From contig JAJVDF010000029.1 of the NCBI GenBank assembly GCA_022410635.1, positions 938,248 through 1,002,247 on the forward strand: DNA of 64,000 nt, given 5' to 3'. Within the stretch, counting starts at the first letter, position 1. Each line of letters starts with the position of its first letter. This document shows positions 52,601 through 60,664 of this stretch, piece by piece. The notes below the pieces were generated by a model. It was not told the DNA's origin and made no database searches. It was given only the letters and a program-made list of their open reading frames with translations. Source of the stretch: Tretioscincus oriximinensis (Eukaryota; Chordata; Lepidosauria; Squamata; Gymnophthalmidae). A program made the translations under genes and the position numbers.

Positions 52601-55600
52601 GTTCATTCAATGTTTTTCCCATCCATCTTTGCTTTTGGCTAGGGAGACAGGTGACTATCTCAGCTACCAGACCATTTCAGTTCCAGAGTGGGGACAAGAA
52701 AAATGGAAGCATTTGTTGAAGATTTGCTCTTTTTTTTCTTCTGCCCTGAGTGGTAGGGCAAGGGGAAAAATAGGTGTATCAAGACTGACATTTGTAGTCC
52801 CCTACAAATGGAGATGTAGAAATGCACAATTCACAGATCACTTTTATTGTTGATAAACCCAGTAATTTTCTTAACCAGGCAGAGAAAAGATTTTGCTTTC
52901 CCCACATTCTATTTCCCCACATAAACCCACTTTGGAGGCAAGTTTACCTTCTGTCTGACCCATGGATCAATGCATGCACCAGCCTTCCATGTGCTTTCAA
53001 TGTCTTTAGTGCTCAGTAAACTGCCTCCTCATATCATGCAATTTTCAGAGTCTCTGTGACGTTACCCAGAATAAAGCTCCATTTTAAAGTCCCAGAGAAG
53101 AATCTCTCCAGAGCTGCTAGTAGCAAATTGTAAAGATTTCATTGGCTCATGGAGTGCAGGGACTCCCTGGGAACAGTAAGCAGGGTCACTCACTTGCATG
53201 CACGCACACACCAGAGATCATGCTTATGGATTATGAATATGTATACAGCTGTTGAAATTGAAAAGGATAGTGAGAGGAGGATCACAAAAAAGTGCTCTTA
53301 GGCTGTATCCATACAGCACTTGTTTATTATGGATTTCCCTAATGTTCCGGGTTTTGGCATTCCAACAGTTTTTGGCAAACAAGATTTCCCAATCACGTAA
53401 CACCTTCGCTTGCAGCCATTTTATTTGCTGGTTGTTAAGAGGAAGTGCAGTAACCCCTTCTCTCAAATGCTATTCGTTAGTTTGGAGTCGGTTATCAGGC
53501 TTCACACATCTACAACCTTGCAGTTTCTTTCTAAAAATATCTACATAGACTTTTCAACTTAACCCTATAACCTGATTTGACACTTGGCTTCCCAGTTTCC
53601 CGATTATCCGGACAATTGGCTTTAAAACCCTCATTCTCTTGTTTCTCTAATAGGCTGGTGAAGCAAATGCAACAGAAATTCAGCTTTCAGTAGAATTATT
53701 GTAGCCTTAGTTCCATGAAAAGGATCTTTGGATAAGGAGACACAGAAAAGTGACCTTTCCCTCCACTGAGAAATCAAATACTAATTGACAAAAGTCCATC
53801 CACTCACAGAGGGCAGTATAAAACTGAGCATATTAAAATAAAAATAATTCTTAAAATTAAAAGTATTTTACTTAATTTATTTTTCAGTTTTGTCTAAGCA
53901 CTGAAGCAGAGAAATGTCTGGGTTTTATATTTTTTTAGAGAGGGAAATAGCAGGGAGGAAAAACAACTTACCCCAGCCAATGCAAAGATAAAGTCGAAAA
54001 ATTCTCTGTTCCGAAAATACTGACAGAGCTAGTAAAGTGTACAGGTACATGCCTTCCACCAACAGCCAGTAATAGTTTGCAATCACACAATACTGCATCA
54101 TCACAAAGACCAAACGACAGCTAATTGACTCCTAAGAGAATAAAACAGAGATGTTATAAAATCCAGCCAAGGGTGGCACAGGATGGAGAGAGAAGATGCT
54201 CATATGACATGATAGATATCAAGTTTTACCAGTAAGTTCTTTAACAGTATATTATAAAATTTGAGATTGCCAAATATTTTTTTAAAAAAATCACACAAAG
54301 AAATTAATCAAGAAAAACATACCACCTTTTCAACTGATTCTCTAAGCAAAGATATAAAAAGACTGGTTTGGATCTGATGACAATGCCATGTCCCTTTAGT
54401 GCTCATAAACCTTCTCCAGAGCAAATCACTTACTGCTATGCACTGTTTCAGTGCCTCTTTCAGCACCCATGACAGCAACATTAAAGGTACCCAACTTGTT
54501 ACTAGAGACTGCTGCATTATCACCTTCAAAGATTCAAAGGGCAATCACACATGACTTATTTTGGGAAGCCATTTTGAAAGGATCAACTATCTGCAGGCAC
54601 ATAAAACCATTGTGTCACTTAATCTTTAAATTAAGTGGCTAAAAACCTACCTCAAAAAGCTCTGTATGACTATACCCTTGACTCTGCGTCAGATGTTTGG
54701 TGTGACCAACTCTCTTAAAATAAAAAATATTGTGAAGATAACACACTTTATGCTTTTGTAACAAATAAACCCTGCTGAATAACATGAAGCCAGCGGAGAA
54801 ATCGTCTTTTAAAATTAGCAAACCTACATATGAATATCTAAATATATTAGTTTTAAAAATACCAATCAAGCTAATGATGCACCAGAACTTTAAATTAATC
54901 AGATTTAATAAACAAGCATGGTTAGAATGTAATAATTCATCAGAAAATTATTATAAAATAGTAGCAAAATCAAGTTTTGTTATAATCTTCCAAAGGGCTG
55001 ATCACATGAGGGTAAAAGGATTGTTAGACTTCTACTTTGGACACTTGTTTTTTCTGGTTTGGGGTTTTGCCCAGACTGTATCCAAAACTAGGTCAGTAGA
55101 TTTAAAGACTAAAGAATGAGGATTCCTCTAAATTTTGTAAGCCGATTTTTCTTCCTGCAGATGTTTTACTTCTAGACTAGGCAGCAGCAAACATGATTGT
55201 AAACAAAAAGCTGTATTCAGCTCCAGGCATATAGGTTAAGATACAACGTACATGTATGTTTTAAAAAATGTGCTTTTTTAATTTCCAGAAAAATATTTCT
55301 AGAAAAAAGGAGAAGTGGAAGAATGTTTTCTTATATTTAAAGTAACTGGAAAGGGCATCCACTTAGTCATATAAAATCCATTCATAATTGAAAGCATGGC
55401 AACCTAGTAGAGAAAATATGTGCCTTTGATTTGCAAATCTAACAAGATTTTAATTGAAAATGCATGAAATATGAAAGTAATGGAGTCACAAGTCATAGTT
55501 ACAAAAAGTTGTTTTCACCTCTCCCCCCTACCTGGTATGAGATTAAACTGTCCCACTGTTGTTCACGAGGAGCTGTCTTGTACATCCAAGTTATCACAGA

Positions 55601-58600
55601 GTCCTTTATGAAAACAGATATGGCACGAAGGATGAATGAGGTGAAAAGATTCAAGTGAATATAGTTCCTTGTGCAGTGTAGATGCCTGTAAATTCAATAA
55701 TGCTTGAATCACTTGAACATGTATAGGCTGTAATGCTTGACAACTAAGGTAACAAGGAAGAACTACTCTGGATTAGAGCACAAACAAGACAATTAATATA
55801 TGGTACAATTCAGGAAATATTTCAGACATTATTCCTGTTTTTGAAGGAGCAGCAATATTTTGAGTGTAGTCATCTCTGAAGCATTGAACCAGAATATGCA
55901 CAGTAGTGAGAGACTGCATCATTTTTTTACCTGGCTCATCATAGCAGAGATTAAAACATTTTTTTTCTTTTTTGCAATGCACTGTGATATAAATCTTAAC
56001 ATTCAACAAAGAAAGTCTTAGATTACCCACGGAATTACAGAAGAAACATTAATTCCAAAAAAAGAAACTGATACCATTTCCTAAAGGAGAAGGTAAAGTC
56101 TATAAACTGGTAAAGCACTTAAGACATGAACCAAAGATATAGAAAGAGTATGACCTCATTATGGACAGCAGTCATGCACTGAAAAAAATTAATCAGGTAT
56201 GTACAGTCTAACATCAAACTATGGTCCTATTTGCACAGACCTCAACAATGCGTTTTAGGAATCTGTTAAAACACACACTGAATGTGTTGTAAAAGTATTG
56301 TAACTGATCTCTAAAACACAGTATTCAGCCTGTTCAAACAGAGTCAAATACTTTATTCAAGGACATGAAATGTTTCGTTTCAATCTTTTTATCCTACAAT
56401 AGCAGATTCTAATGGCCGCTCTCTATACCTTACAGTTATTTGGAGGATTATAGCCAATAAGACCATACAAAATATATTATATTTAATACGCAAGAGCAAT
56501 CTAGAATGCACCCAACTTGCGAATAAAAAATTACAAAACATTAATACCCTGATATAGCAACAAATTTAATTGTGTCCAAGTGAAGTCATTTACAAATTTT
56601 ACTCAGTAACACCACTTCCAGTTAATGCAGGAACATCAAGTACTTCCAGTGGAAAAGACTAGCATGAAAAAGAAAGGGCTAAAAATGTCTGGTAAGAGTG
56701 TATTTAGCACAAGAACTAATTGAGGCCACCCTGGTCTTCTCTAGCTACCTGGAAGCTCTGGGCCAAGGGTCATTTGCAAATGTAACACTGTTTTGAATTC
56801 TTTATAGAACATTCAAATACAAAACATCTCTAGCCTCTAGTTAAAAAAGGTAAAGCTAATTGTTATTGATGTCAGAAATGCAAAACTGGACCTCTGTGCC
56901 ACACTGTGGGGTTTTTTTCACCCTGAATAGTTGAGTTAAATAATTAACAATAACTAACTTTTAAATTTAGACCTTGAAAGGATATTCAAACATTTATGGA
57001 AATAATAACTGCAGTGCAATATCTTTCTATTGCGCTGCATTTTATTATAAAAGAGGCAGCATGTGCTTGTTGGCATTTTGGAATTTGCAGTTTCTTCCTA
57101 CTATATCAGATTTACCTGAACCCAAGGAGGATGCCAGTTGCCACGACAAGCGCAGAGAAGGAGAGAGCATATCCAGTGGTATAGATGACGGAAAGAAACA
57201 GCATATGGCCTCCTGGTGCATCCTAAAAATAATAATACAAATGTCTTTCTTTAGTCCCATTTTAATAAAACACCTCTAAGAAGTCTGAGAATGAAACTAA
57301 AGGGCTGGCTTACAGTATTCGTAATTGAGGATAGAGCAGAGCCTATAGGGTTCTAAATCATTACACCCCAAAGTACTTTATTTTATGGAAATGAGACAGA
57401 TGCCAAATAGCCAAGAACTCTCATTAAGCATCTGGCTTGTTGGCAATTTTCTCTGTAACTATGAAATAATTTTTGTGAGCAGCAAAAATAGTCCTGCATG
57501 TGGTTTGCGTTACAGCAATTCAACTTCTATGATGATCATTTTATAGGATGTCCCTGGCATCTAAAAAACGAAGAAGAAAAAAGTGAAAGATGCTTAGGGA
57601 TTTTCTGTTTTTCAATTAACATTATTTCAAAATTATCAGAATTTCTTCTTCTCGTTCTTACCCATATCATTATAATAAGGAATGGACACACTATAACTTT
57701 TCAATCAATTTTATCTGGACATCATTTGCCATAGCTAAACTGTGTAGAGGTACCCACGCAAAATTGGTTTAACCATAAGAACAACCAAAACAATCAAACA
57801 TCCTCCTGCTCTTCCTTTTAGGTGGGAACAGGAGCAAATCAGTGATGCCATATCCTGGCTAGAATGTTCCATCTTTGGTGGACAGAGCATATGTTTAACC
57901 ATGAAGACCCTGGTCTAGACTGCAAGTAGATCCCTTTAAGTGGATCTCCTGGTGTATTTTTGTTACTGTCGGCTACAACACTCTTTTGCTGGATTTTGAT
58001 CCAGACTAACATGCCTATTTCTGAATTATCATTGCATATCATTTGGTCCCTCAGCCACAGCAGACTACAGCTTTTATTCTGATTGAAGACCTCTATTATT
58101 TCTGAAAAATACACATTAATTTGTTTGCTTACTTTCTAACTTAGTTGCTTACATATATATTCCACCCTATTCCCATAAAATTCATAAACAGATAAAATGG
58201 AACAATTAAAAATAAAACAGTGTCTTCAGGCACGAATGGCTCAGTTGCTACGGAGAGGGTCTCTCACCTGGGAGATCGTGTTCGAAGCCCTGTGTCAGAT
58301 GTGGGGAGGAGTGAGCACCTTCTACTAGCCTGCAGCCAATCTAGCCAATCCAGCTATTCGAAAAAAAGAATTGCAAGAAATTGCAACTGACTGCAACTAG
58401 ATAAATGGGAACCACTACATCCTGGTGGGGAAGATAGAATGTAAGCCTTTGGGCAATACTCTTGTAAGCCACTTTGAGTCCGCTTGGGTGAGACAAGCGG
58501 GGTATAAAAACCCAGTTCTTCTTCAAAAAGAAAGGCTCTGCTGAAGGCGAGCGTGAGATTCAGAAGAGCATGTTGCATCTTCACCAGACATCTGAAATTG

Positions 58601-59013
58601 TATAATTGTCTGGTGCACCTCAGAGGGAAGAGAATTCCACAACCTGGGGACAATCAAGAGAAGCCCTTCCCACATGTCCAGTTTGATGAGTGAAGGAGGT
58701 GAGACTGTCAGGATACCCTAATCAGAAGATCTTATGAGAGAAAGTCCTCCTTCAAATATTTGGGACTCAAGCTCATTTCCGTTTCACACCTTGTTGCCCA
58801 AAAGAAAGGGAATTCTTTCTTTTAAAAAACTGCATCCACTATGGTTTTGTAGCAGTGTCCAGCATTGCATATAAGATCAACCAATCCTGGAAGCAGAACC
58901 TTGCACACTTACTTCATCAGGAGCCACACACTCAGATAGGTTTCTCCAGGGGGTTGTAGAATTCTCTTCCAGCAGCCATGTTCCCTCAGTGGTGCAAAAG
59001 CGGTAAACTCGCC
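15344..59013 (-). CDS. GLP1R: GLP1R, glucagon-like peptide 1 receptor (gene span, exons 4-13; exons 1-3 outside window)
   Basis: Ten minus-strand exons with matching splice phases give 362 complete codons and a stop. Exons 6-13 match the human codon counts as I recall them; exon 4 is two and exon 5 one codon shorter. The product is a class B1 G-protein-coupled receptor of the plasma membrane that binds GLP-1 and signals mainly through Gs/cAMP. Present: the last ECD cysteines, TM1-TM7, the TM3-ECL2 disulfide cysteines (human C226, C296), and the polar network R176, H180, E247, T353. Also kept are pocket residues K197, R310, E364, R380, K383 and E387 and the tail motif SMKPL. The convergent neighbour SAYSD1 matches human synteny. 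The sibling receptors (GCGR, GLP2R, GIPR) fit less well because of MKPL and TCQA in the tail. Confidence 0.95.
15954..16138 (-). mobile_element. SINE family B, 5'-truncated
   Basis: The reverse complement carries the body 'ATTGCAAGAAATTGCAACTG', the CTTTGA-type 3' core and the TTCTTCTT tail of the element at 5556-5862. The tRNA-like head is missing. Confidence 0.75.
19190..19390 (+). mobile_element. Old SINE-like element (family C)
   Basis: A tRNA-like beginning (GTAGCTAAGCAATAAAGC, then a weak box B in 'CGTTGATTCTATCCCCAG') is followed by 'GGCAAACCATTTTTGTCAAG'. A similar architecture is seen at 59040-59245. Divergence is high. Confidence 0.4.
19673..19791. repeat. Near-perfect 119-bp hairpin
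   Basis: The left arm 19673-19726 and right arm 19738-19791 are complementary with about one mismatch, around an 11-bp loop (ATTTTTTCACT). It begins GTGAATGTATAAATATGC and ends with the complement. No target duplication or known terminus is recognised. It could be a tiny fold-back MITE or a structured RNA. See findings. Confidence 0.85.
20985..21026 (-). CDS. GLP1R: GLP1R exon 12 (TM7)
   Basis: A 42-bp exon encoding [14 protein letters not shown], the same size as the human exon. Acceptor TTTTAAG, donor GTAAGA, phase 0 on both sides. Human has GLMVAILYCFVNNE. Confidence 0.95.
21027..23206 (-). other. GLP1R intron 11
   Basis: About 2.2 kb. It contains an old SINE B copy (21589-21790, minus) and a short TG repeat at about 22048-22062. 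Nothing else is recognised. Confidence 0.85.
21589..21790 (-). mobile_element. SINE family B, old copy
   Basis: The reverse complement shows the SINE B order: GGAGGAGT, AGCCAACCCAGCTATTC-like text, ATTGCAA-type body, GGGTATAAAAA near the end. It is diverged and truncated. Confidence 0.6.
23207..23345 (-). CDS. GLP1R: GLP1R exon 11 (TM6, ECL3, start of TM7)
   Basis: 139 bp. It completes an Arg codon, then reads [29 protein letters not shown] and SSSSFQ. Acceptor TTTGCAG, donor GTAATG. The conserved TM6 T353, P358, L359, L360, G361, H363, E364 and the ECL3/TM7 R380, K383, E387 are kept. Human R376 is Thr, T386 is Phe and FTSFQ is SSSFQ. Confidence 0.95.
23346..24205 (-). other. GLP1R intron 10
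   Basis: About 0.86 kb. It holds a plus-strand CR1 3' fragment (23500-23722) and, near 23940-24000, a piece of the fold-back repeat family (TTAATCTTTAAGGTGCTATT). Confidence 0.85.
23500..23722 (+). mobile_element. CR1 LINE 3' end
   Basis: Forward-oriented CR1 3' UTR text: AGAATGCTGGACTAGATGGG, CTCTGG, ending CTCCTCTTATGTTCTTTT. It lies antisense to GLP1R. It is diverged and has no coding region. Confidence 0.75.
24206..24294 (-). CDS. GLP1R: GLP1R exon 10 (TM5, ICL3)
   Basis: 89 bp encoding [20 protein letters not shown], then LLRKTDIKC plus two bases of Arg. Acceptor TTATTCAG, donor GTAAGT. It covers the cytoplasmic end of TM5 and the third intracellular loop (human KLKANLMCKTDIKCR), the main Gs-coupling region. 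The K-to-Q and M-C to L-R changes are in the loop. Confidence 0.95.
24617..24745 (+). mobile_element. Tc1-like transposon terminal relic
   Basis: Begins after TA with CAGTACCAGTCAAAGATTTG, the well-known terminus of a Tc1-like family abundant in fish. Internal text follows, including 'CATTGTAAATTCATATTAGA' and 'CATCATGAAGACATCAAA', which I recognise from the same elements. Only one end is present. Family assignment is by recognition. Confidence 0.6.
24775..24924 (+). repeat. LINE/SINE tail followed by AATG/AATA microsatellite
   Basis: The tail motif TTTTTATTGTTAACCGCC...GGTATAGAACTG (the shared L2-like 3' end) runs into (AATG)n and then an (AATA)n-type repeat (24849-24924), the normal 3' slippage tail of such elements. 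Confidence 0.75.
25041..25370 (+). pseudogene. Decayed C2H2 zinc-finger array
   Basis: In frame from 25041 the translation shows repeated finger fragments: [60 protein letters not shown], then a stop at 25272-25274. Finger-like text continues past it ([19 protein letters not shown]). Linkers TGEN-PY and GKKPY derive from the TGEKPY consensus. Several Cys/His ligands are lost (one Cys is Arg, one His is Asn or Arg). It is antisense to GLP1R, inside intron 9, without a KRAB or start region. It is probably a piece of a vertebrate ZNF gene moved here by retroposition or duplication. Confidence 0.75.
25485..25640 (+). repeat. L2-like/SINE tail with CAG and TAG trinucleotide repeats
   Basis: 'ACCACCCTGAGGCTTTTGG' followed by ATAGGGTGGGATAGAAATG is the shared 3' end. 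It runs into (GCA)n and (GTA)n repeats at about 25600-25637. Confidence 0.65.
25680..25765 (-). mobile_element. SINE A-type 3' tail fragment
   Basis: Reverse orientation of the same tail (TTATTTATATTTACACCC...CGAAGGTCTCAGGG). An internal duplication of CCGAAGGTCTCAGGG occurs at 25718-25751. Confidence 0.6.
26074..26143 (-). CDS. GLP1R: GLP1R exon 9 (ECL2, start of TM5)
   Basis: 70 bp. It completes Gly, then reads [20 protein letters not shown] and AIG. Acceptor TTTCTCAG, donor GTAGGT. The first Cys is the ECL2 partner (human C296) of the TM3 disulfide. N300, W306 and R310 equivalents are kept. The human ECL2 T298-R299 is Asn-Lys. Confidence 0.95.
27682..28071. mobile_element. hAT-like element, TIR TAGRCTGACCAGATT
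   Basis: Left end TAGACTGACCAGATT and right end, reverse complement TTGGCTGACCAGATTACCCC. It is flanked by an 8-bp direct repeat with one mismatch (CCCAATAC at 27674-27681, CCCAATAT at 28072-28079). It belongs to the same family as 4079-4709. No transposase. Confidence 0.75.
29700..29961. mobile_element. Mariner-type MITE (CCCCGAAAATAAGAC family)
   Basis: The termini CCGTTTCCCCGAAAATAAGA and its near-complement at 29938-29961 are flanked by TA (29698-29699, 29962-29963). The inner repeats 'AAAATAAGACGTAGC' are typical of a mariner-like MITE family widespread in vertebrates. Confidence 0.75.
30960..31590 (-). mobile_element. CR1 LINE, 3' 630 bp
   Basis: Minus-strand frames encode the ORF2 C-terminus ([49 protein letters not shown]) followed by the 3' end TATGGCTCTTCTTATGTTC. 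A truncated copy in sense with GLP1R. Confidence 0.88.
31700..32030 (+). mobile_element. Unclassified promoter-like segment (possible LTR fragment)
   Basis: Contains TGACATCA (CRE-like), GTCCAATCAC (CCAAT box) and AATATATAGAG (TATA-like) in correct order and spacing between about 31812 and 31913, between two CR1 copies. No TG..CA ends or target duplication are seen, so the call is tentative. Confidence 0.25.
32040..32965 (-). mobile_element. Old CR1-family LINE relic
   Basis: Diverged minus-strand CR1 text is recognisable: 'CCAACATGCTACTGGGCTC', 'TTGCTATCATCAGCAAACTT' (the FADDTKL region), and 'CTGAAATCAAACAAGGTA'. Frames are broken throughout. Confidence 0.6.
33030..33245 (+). mobile_element. 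SINE family A, old copy
   Basis: Plus-strand order of family A: GTCTGGTTTTGTGGTTGG head, 'TCACCTGGGTAACCTTGG', 'ACTTCACAAGATGTCTGTT', and a 3' end with CTTTGAGTCCTTTGGG plus an (CTTCTTC)-type tail. Confidence 0.6.
34045..34140 (-). mobile_element. Fragment of the fold-back repeat family
   Basis: Read on the minus strand: TTCTGAAAAAGTAGG, CATGAGAGCTCATACTG, TAAGGTGCTAT. This is the ordinary one-armed form of the repeat that is doubled at 6628-6811. Confidence 0.5.
35047..35107 (-). CDS. GLP1R: GLP1R exon 8 (TM4-ECL2)
   Basis: 61 bp. It completes Gly, then reads [19 protein letters not shown] plus two bases of Gly. Acceptor TTTTTCCAG. The only phase-compatible donor is GTTGGT (35046-35041), which departs from the GTRAGT consensus. 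Human [20 protein letters not shown] differs at few sites, E294 being Val. Confidence 0.92.
36428..36446 (-). promoter_or_regulatory. ZNF143/THAP11-type motif (candidate)
   Basis: The minus strand reads CCTACAATTCCCAGCATTC, close to the SBS motif ACTACAATTCCCAGCATGC bound by ZNF143 in vertebrate promoters. Here it is deep in an intron with no CpG island, and may belong to an old repeat. Confidence 0.4.
37330..37446 (+). mobile_element. L2-like/SINE 3' tail
   Basis: Contains CCTACTTTC, TTTTTATTGTTAATCTCCC and GGTACAGGGGAGTATAGAAA, the shared 3' end. It is interrupted at its terminal AT tail by the hairpin MITE at 37447. Confidence 0.6.
37447..37520. mobile_element. 74-bp hairpin MITE, TA-flanked
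   Basis: 33-bp arms, CTGCTGAAAACAATTAAGGG... and its complement, with one mismatch around an 8-bp loop. Flanked by TA (37445-37446, 37521-37522). Nearly the entire element is terminal inverted repeat. It matches the recurrent vertebrate motif CAATTAAGGGAACACTT. Confidence 0.8.
38060..38720 (+). mobile_element. L2-type LINE relic (ORF2 C-terminal part)
   Basis: Recognisable but heavily mutated text of the L2 clade: 'GGCAATGAAGGCACTGAAGC', 'TACTTGGCATCCTGTTATGG', 'GGTTGAATTATTGCAATGTG' (the LDYCNA-like motif), 'CTACATGGGGTCAGCC', and 'AGTGAAAAATGCAGCAGTG'. Antisense to GLP1R. Frames are broken. Confidence 0.65.
39540..39775 (-). mobile_element. CR1 LINE 3' end
   Basis: Near-consensus reversed 3' end (AAGAACATAAGAAGAGCCAT ... 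CATCTAGTCCAGCATTCTG ... CCATTTATACCCTTGATGTC). Very similar to the copies at 209 and 30960, suggesting one subfamily active in the same period. Confidence 0.88.
40713..40728. repeat. Poly-C tract
   Basis: A homopolymer run of about 16 C (with a flanking TTAC) in an AT-rich setting. Its length may be assembly-sensitive. Confidence 0.9.
41649..41980. mobile_element. hAT-like MITE (TIR CAGTGGCRGCTRG)
   Basis: Left end CAGTGGCGGCTGG; the reverse complement of the right end is CAGTGGCAGCTAG. Flanking octamers ACACACGC and ACAAATGC agree at six of eight positions, a plausible decayed 8-bp duplication. No coding region. Confidence 0.65.
42930..43500. other. GC-rich island of unknown origin
   Basis: About 570 bp of GC-rich sequence with sharp edges inside a very AT-rich intron. 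The plus strand has an open frame of 212 codons (42928-43566). The minus strand also has frames of 84 and 99 codons. None resembles a known domain, and the frames read like translated low-complexity DNA (Pro, Gly, Cys, Trp, His rich). A short 19-20-bp duplication (AAAGCAGGTGCC) lies at about 43449-43480. It is probably the 5' UTR of an unrecognised retroelement, or an old insertion. Confidence 0.5.
45366..45546. mobile_element. Palindromic MITE, relative of 2391-2567
   Basis: Ends GTCCTGTCCCAACTAAGCC and GGCTCAATGAAGACAGGGC are inverted. The interior TGCTACTGTAGACTAC and GTAGTC-type text mirrors the element at 2391. More diverged. Confidence 0.5.
47690..48090 (-). mobile_element. Old CR1/L3-like LINE relic
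   Basis: The minus strand translates to [18 protein letters not shown], aligning with the CR1 C-terminal 'NSLD-FK-LDKFMD' motif. Surrounding text resembles the CR1 3' region at 7028. Strongly diverged. Confidence 0.5.
51560..51690 (+). mobile_element. L2-like/SINE 3' tail
   Basis: CTGAAAAAACTGTTCTCCC, TTTTTATTGTTACCCACCC, GAGACTTTGGGTATAGGG and a TAAATAAACAAATAATAAA tail. The same 3' end is seen at 24775, 25485 and 37330. Confidence 0.6.
53972..54131 (-). CDS. GLP1R: GLP1R exon 7 (TM3, ICL2, start of TM4)
   Basis: 160 bp encoding [49 protein letters not shown] plus the first base of Gly. Acceptor TTCTCTTAG, donor GTAAGT. The Cys of SCRLVF is the TM3 disulfide partner (human C226), and E247 of the class B polar network is present in LLVEG. 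Human W in SEQWIF is Arg here. Confidence 0.96.
54132..55531 (-). other. GLP1R intron 6
   Basis: About 1.4 kb, AT-rich. I recognise no repeat or gene inside. Confidence 0.85.
55532..55685 (-). CDS. GLP1R: GLP1R exon 6 (TM2, ECL1)
   Basis: 154 bp. It completes Arg, then reads [28 protein letters not shown] and the ECL1 part [19 protein letters not shown]. Acceptor TTTACAG, donor GTAGGG. R176 and H180 of the polar network, R190, K197 and D198 are all present. ECL1 differs from human at several positions. Confidence 0.96.
55686..57115 (-). other. GLP1R intron 5
   Basis: About 1.4 kb, AT-rich. No repeat or gene recognised. Confidence 0.85.
57116..57222 (-). CDS. GLP1R: GLP1R exon 5 (TM1)
   Basis: 107 bp, starts in phase 0 and encodes [35 protein letters not shown] plus two bases of Arg. 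Acceptor TTTTTAG, donor GTAAAT. One codon shorter than human, in the stalk. Y148 and Y152 of the TM1 ligand surface are kept, while Y145 is Ser. Confidence 0.95.
58229..58525 (+). mobile_element. SINE family B, near full length
   Basis: tRNA-like head GCACGAATGGCTCAGTTGC with box B TGTTCGAAGCCC, body ATTGCAAGAAATTGCAACTG, GTAAGCCACTTTGAGTC, and end GGGGTATAAAAACCCAG then TTCTTC. Antisense to GLP1R. Confidence 0.78.
58530..58800. mobile_element. L2-like LINE 3' fragment
   Basis: 'AAGAGAATTCCACAACCTGG', 'GACAATCAAGAGAAGCCCTT' and following text resemble the relic at 3604-4070. It joins the SINE B tail directly. Confidence 0.45.
58913..59013 (-). CDS. GLP1R: GLP1R exon 4 (end of extracellular domain)
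   Basis: 101 bp. The first two bases complete a codon from exon 3, then [20 protein letters not shown] and [13 protein letters not shown]. Acceptor TTGAATAG, donor GTAAGT. It carries the ECD cysteines equivalent to human C104 and C126 and an N-glycosylation sequon NST at human N115. Two codons shorter than human. Confidence 0.95.
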
Positions 59014-59039
59014 CTATTCAAGAGAGAAAATAATAATAT

Positions 59040-59245
59040 TTATTTGGTTGCTGGTGTTAGCAGTGAGAAGGCAGTCACTCTCGCTCAGCAGAGGATTGAT
59101 AGTTTGATTCTCAGCCTGTCCTCAGAAAATGACTTATATATTTCCAAGAAAAAAAGACCAGCCATAAGAAAACCAGTAGAAAGGACCCCATGAATGCATC
59201 CATGCAGCAAATGAGACATCAGTCACAACTCAATGGCATTTAACA
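59040..59245 (+). mobile_element. Old SINE-like element (family C)
   Basis: GTTAGCAGTGAGAAGGCAG, box B-like 'GATAGTTTGATTCTCAGCC', and 3' core 'CACAACTCAATGGCATTTAA'. Same architecture as 19190-19390. Confidence 0.4.
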
Positions 59246-60664
59246 CCAAAACACAGAAAAATTATCTCCATTCAGCAAATTAATTATATGACACTAGAAG
59301 TCAAGAGTCATATCGCAATAGAGTAATATTATAGCACTGTGCAAGGGTAATGAGCTGCATGATAGGATGATACACAAAGTAATTCAAGCCTGAATATAAA
59401 ACTTTACAAAGCTTTATGGATGAGACAATGCGCTGCACCATTTATTATTCAGTCATGGTCAAAACAACTTTGCATTACTCTCCAATTGTCTTCTTGCTTC
59501 TTTTTTAGATAGCTTAATTTTGCATAGAAGTTTTCCAGAAGCAAAAAAATCAATAAGCATTTAAAACATGCACAAAGGGGACCAATATTCTGCAAATTAC
59601 GTGAGAAGATACACAATTAGAAAAGACTTTGATTTATATGGCATTCCATATAGGATGTTTTCACACACAAAAATCTTAGAAGCAATCGCCTTAATAGACC
59701 CTGTTTGCTTGAATTCTTTGTCAATTACACCTTATTAGTATTAAATGTTTAAAGATATGGATTGCTGCCTAGAATCAAAGCAGTCCCTGTATGATGATAA
59801 AGGACTGAGATGAGAGACCAATCGTTAGAACTGGAGTTAATGTCACCATTTATCTTGTTCTTGGATGAGCTTGTAAATCAAATCAAATACTACATCTGGC
59901 TAAACACTTTTTTATGTAGGAAATATGTTATCACATGCCAGGAGGCTCACAAATATTTCATTAGCTAGCTCCCTTATGCTAGATTTTTTTTGGGGGGGGG
60001 AGGGGGGACGGGGGGAGGGAAGCTTTCCTATTAAAATAGGCAACCTGATCTGCATTTTACAGCTGTGTGAATGGCGGGAGATTAGTCACCCAATTGTCCT
60101 TTGGAATAAATTGTCACATAATTTATCTCAGAAACAAATTACAGCATGTCCTGTCCTATCACATTTTTTTTCAGACAGAGAAAGACAAGTTGAGAGAGTG
60201 GAAACAGAGAGCAGAGTTTTCCCTCAGCACCATGTGTGTGAGTTAAGCATCATAAACTATTCCAAATTGAATAACTCTTCCTAATTCTCAACAAGGGAAA
60301 TGTTCTGGAAAACGCAACTGTTTCCTTCCAGAAGAACGTGGTAAGTAATAGCCAAATTACTTACTGTGGTAGATTGACTTGCTGCTACTTGACAGAGAGG
60401 TTTGTCCTTTTGTGGTAAAATAACTATATTGTAACACAGTAATTTTTTCTCCTTTCAAAGTTACTTTCCTTTGAACAAACTTACTTTCCTTTGAATACTA
60501 CCCAAAGCTTCAGTTTTCAAATCACAGACAAAAGCAGCTTTCAGTAACATTCTTTGTTCCAAAAAAGGGGTAAATTTTCTATTCATAAAACTCAAGAATA
60601 GTAGAGGAGACCTGCTAGACCAGGCATGGGTACAAAAGCCTCCATTTTCTCTCATTCCAAGCAA

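Larger units (their letters stand above)
35108..53971 (-). other. GLP1R intron 7
   Basis: About 18.9 kb, the largest intron here. Listed separately are an L2 relic (38060-38720), CR1 (39540-39775), a hAT-like element (41649-41980), a GC-rich island (42930-43500), MITEs (37447-37520, 45366-45546), a CR1 relic (47690-48090) and repeat tails (37330-37446, 51560-51690). A poly-C run is at 40713-40728. Long stretches (35110-36420, 43570-45360, 45550-47680, 48100-51550, 51700-53970) hold nothing I can identify. Confidence 0.85.
57223..58912 (-). other. GLP1R intron 4
   Basis: About 1.7 kb. It contains a SINE B copy (58229-58525) and an L2-like 3' fragment (58530-58800). A piece of the fold-back repeat family lies near 57950-58020. 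Confidence 0.85.
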
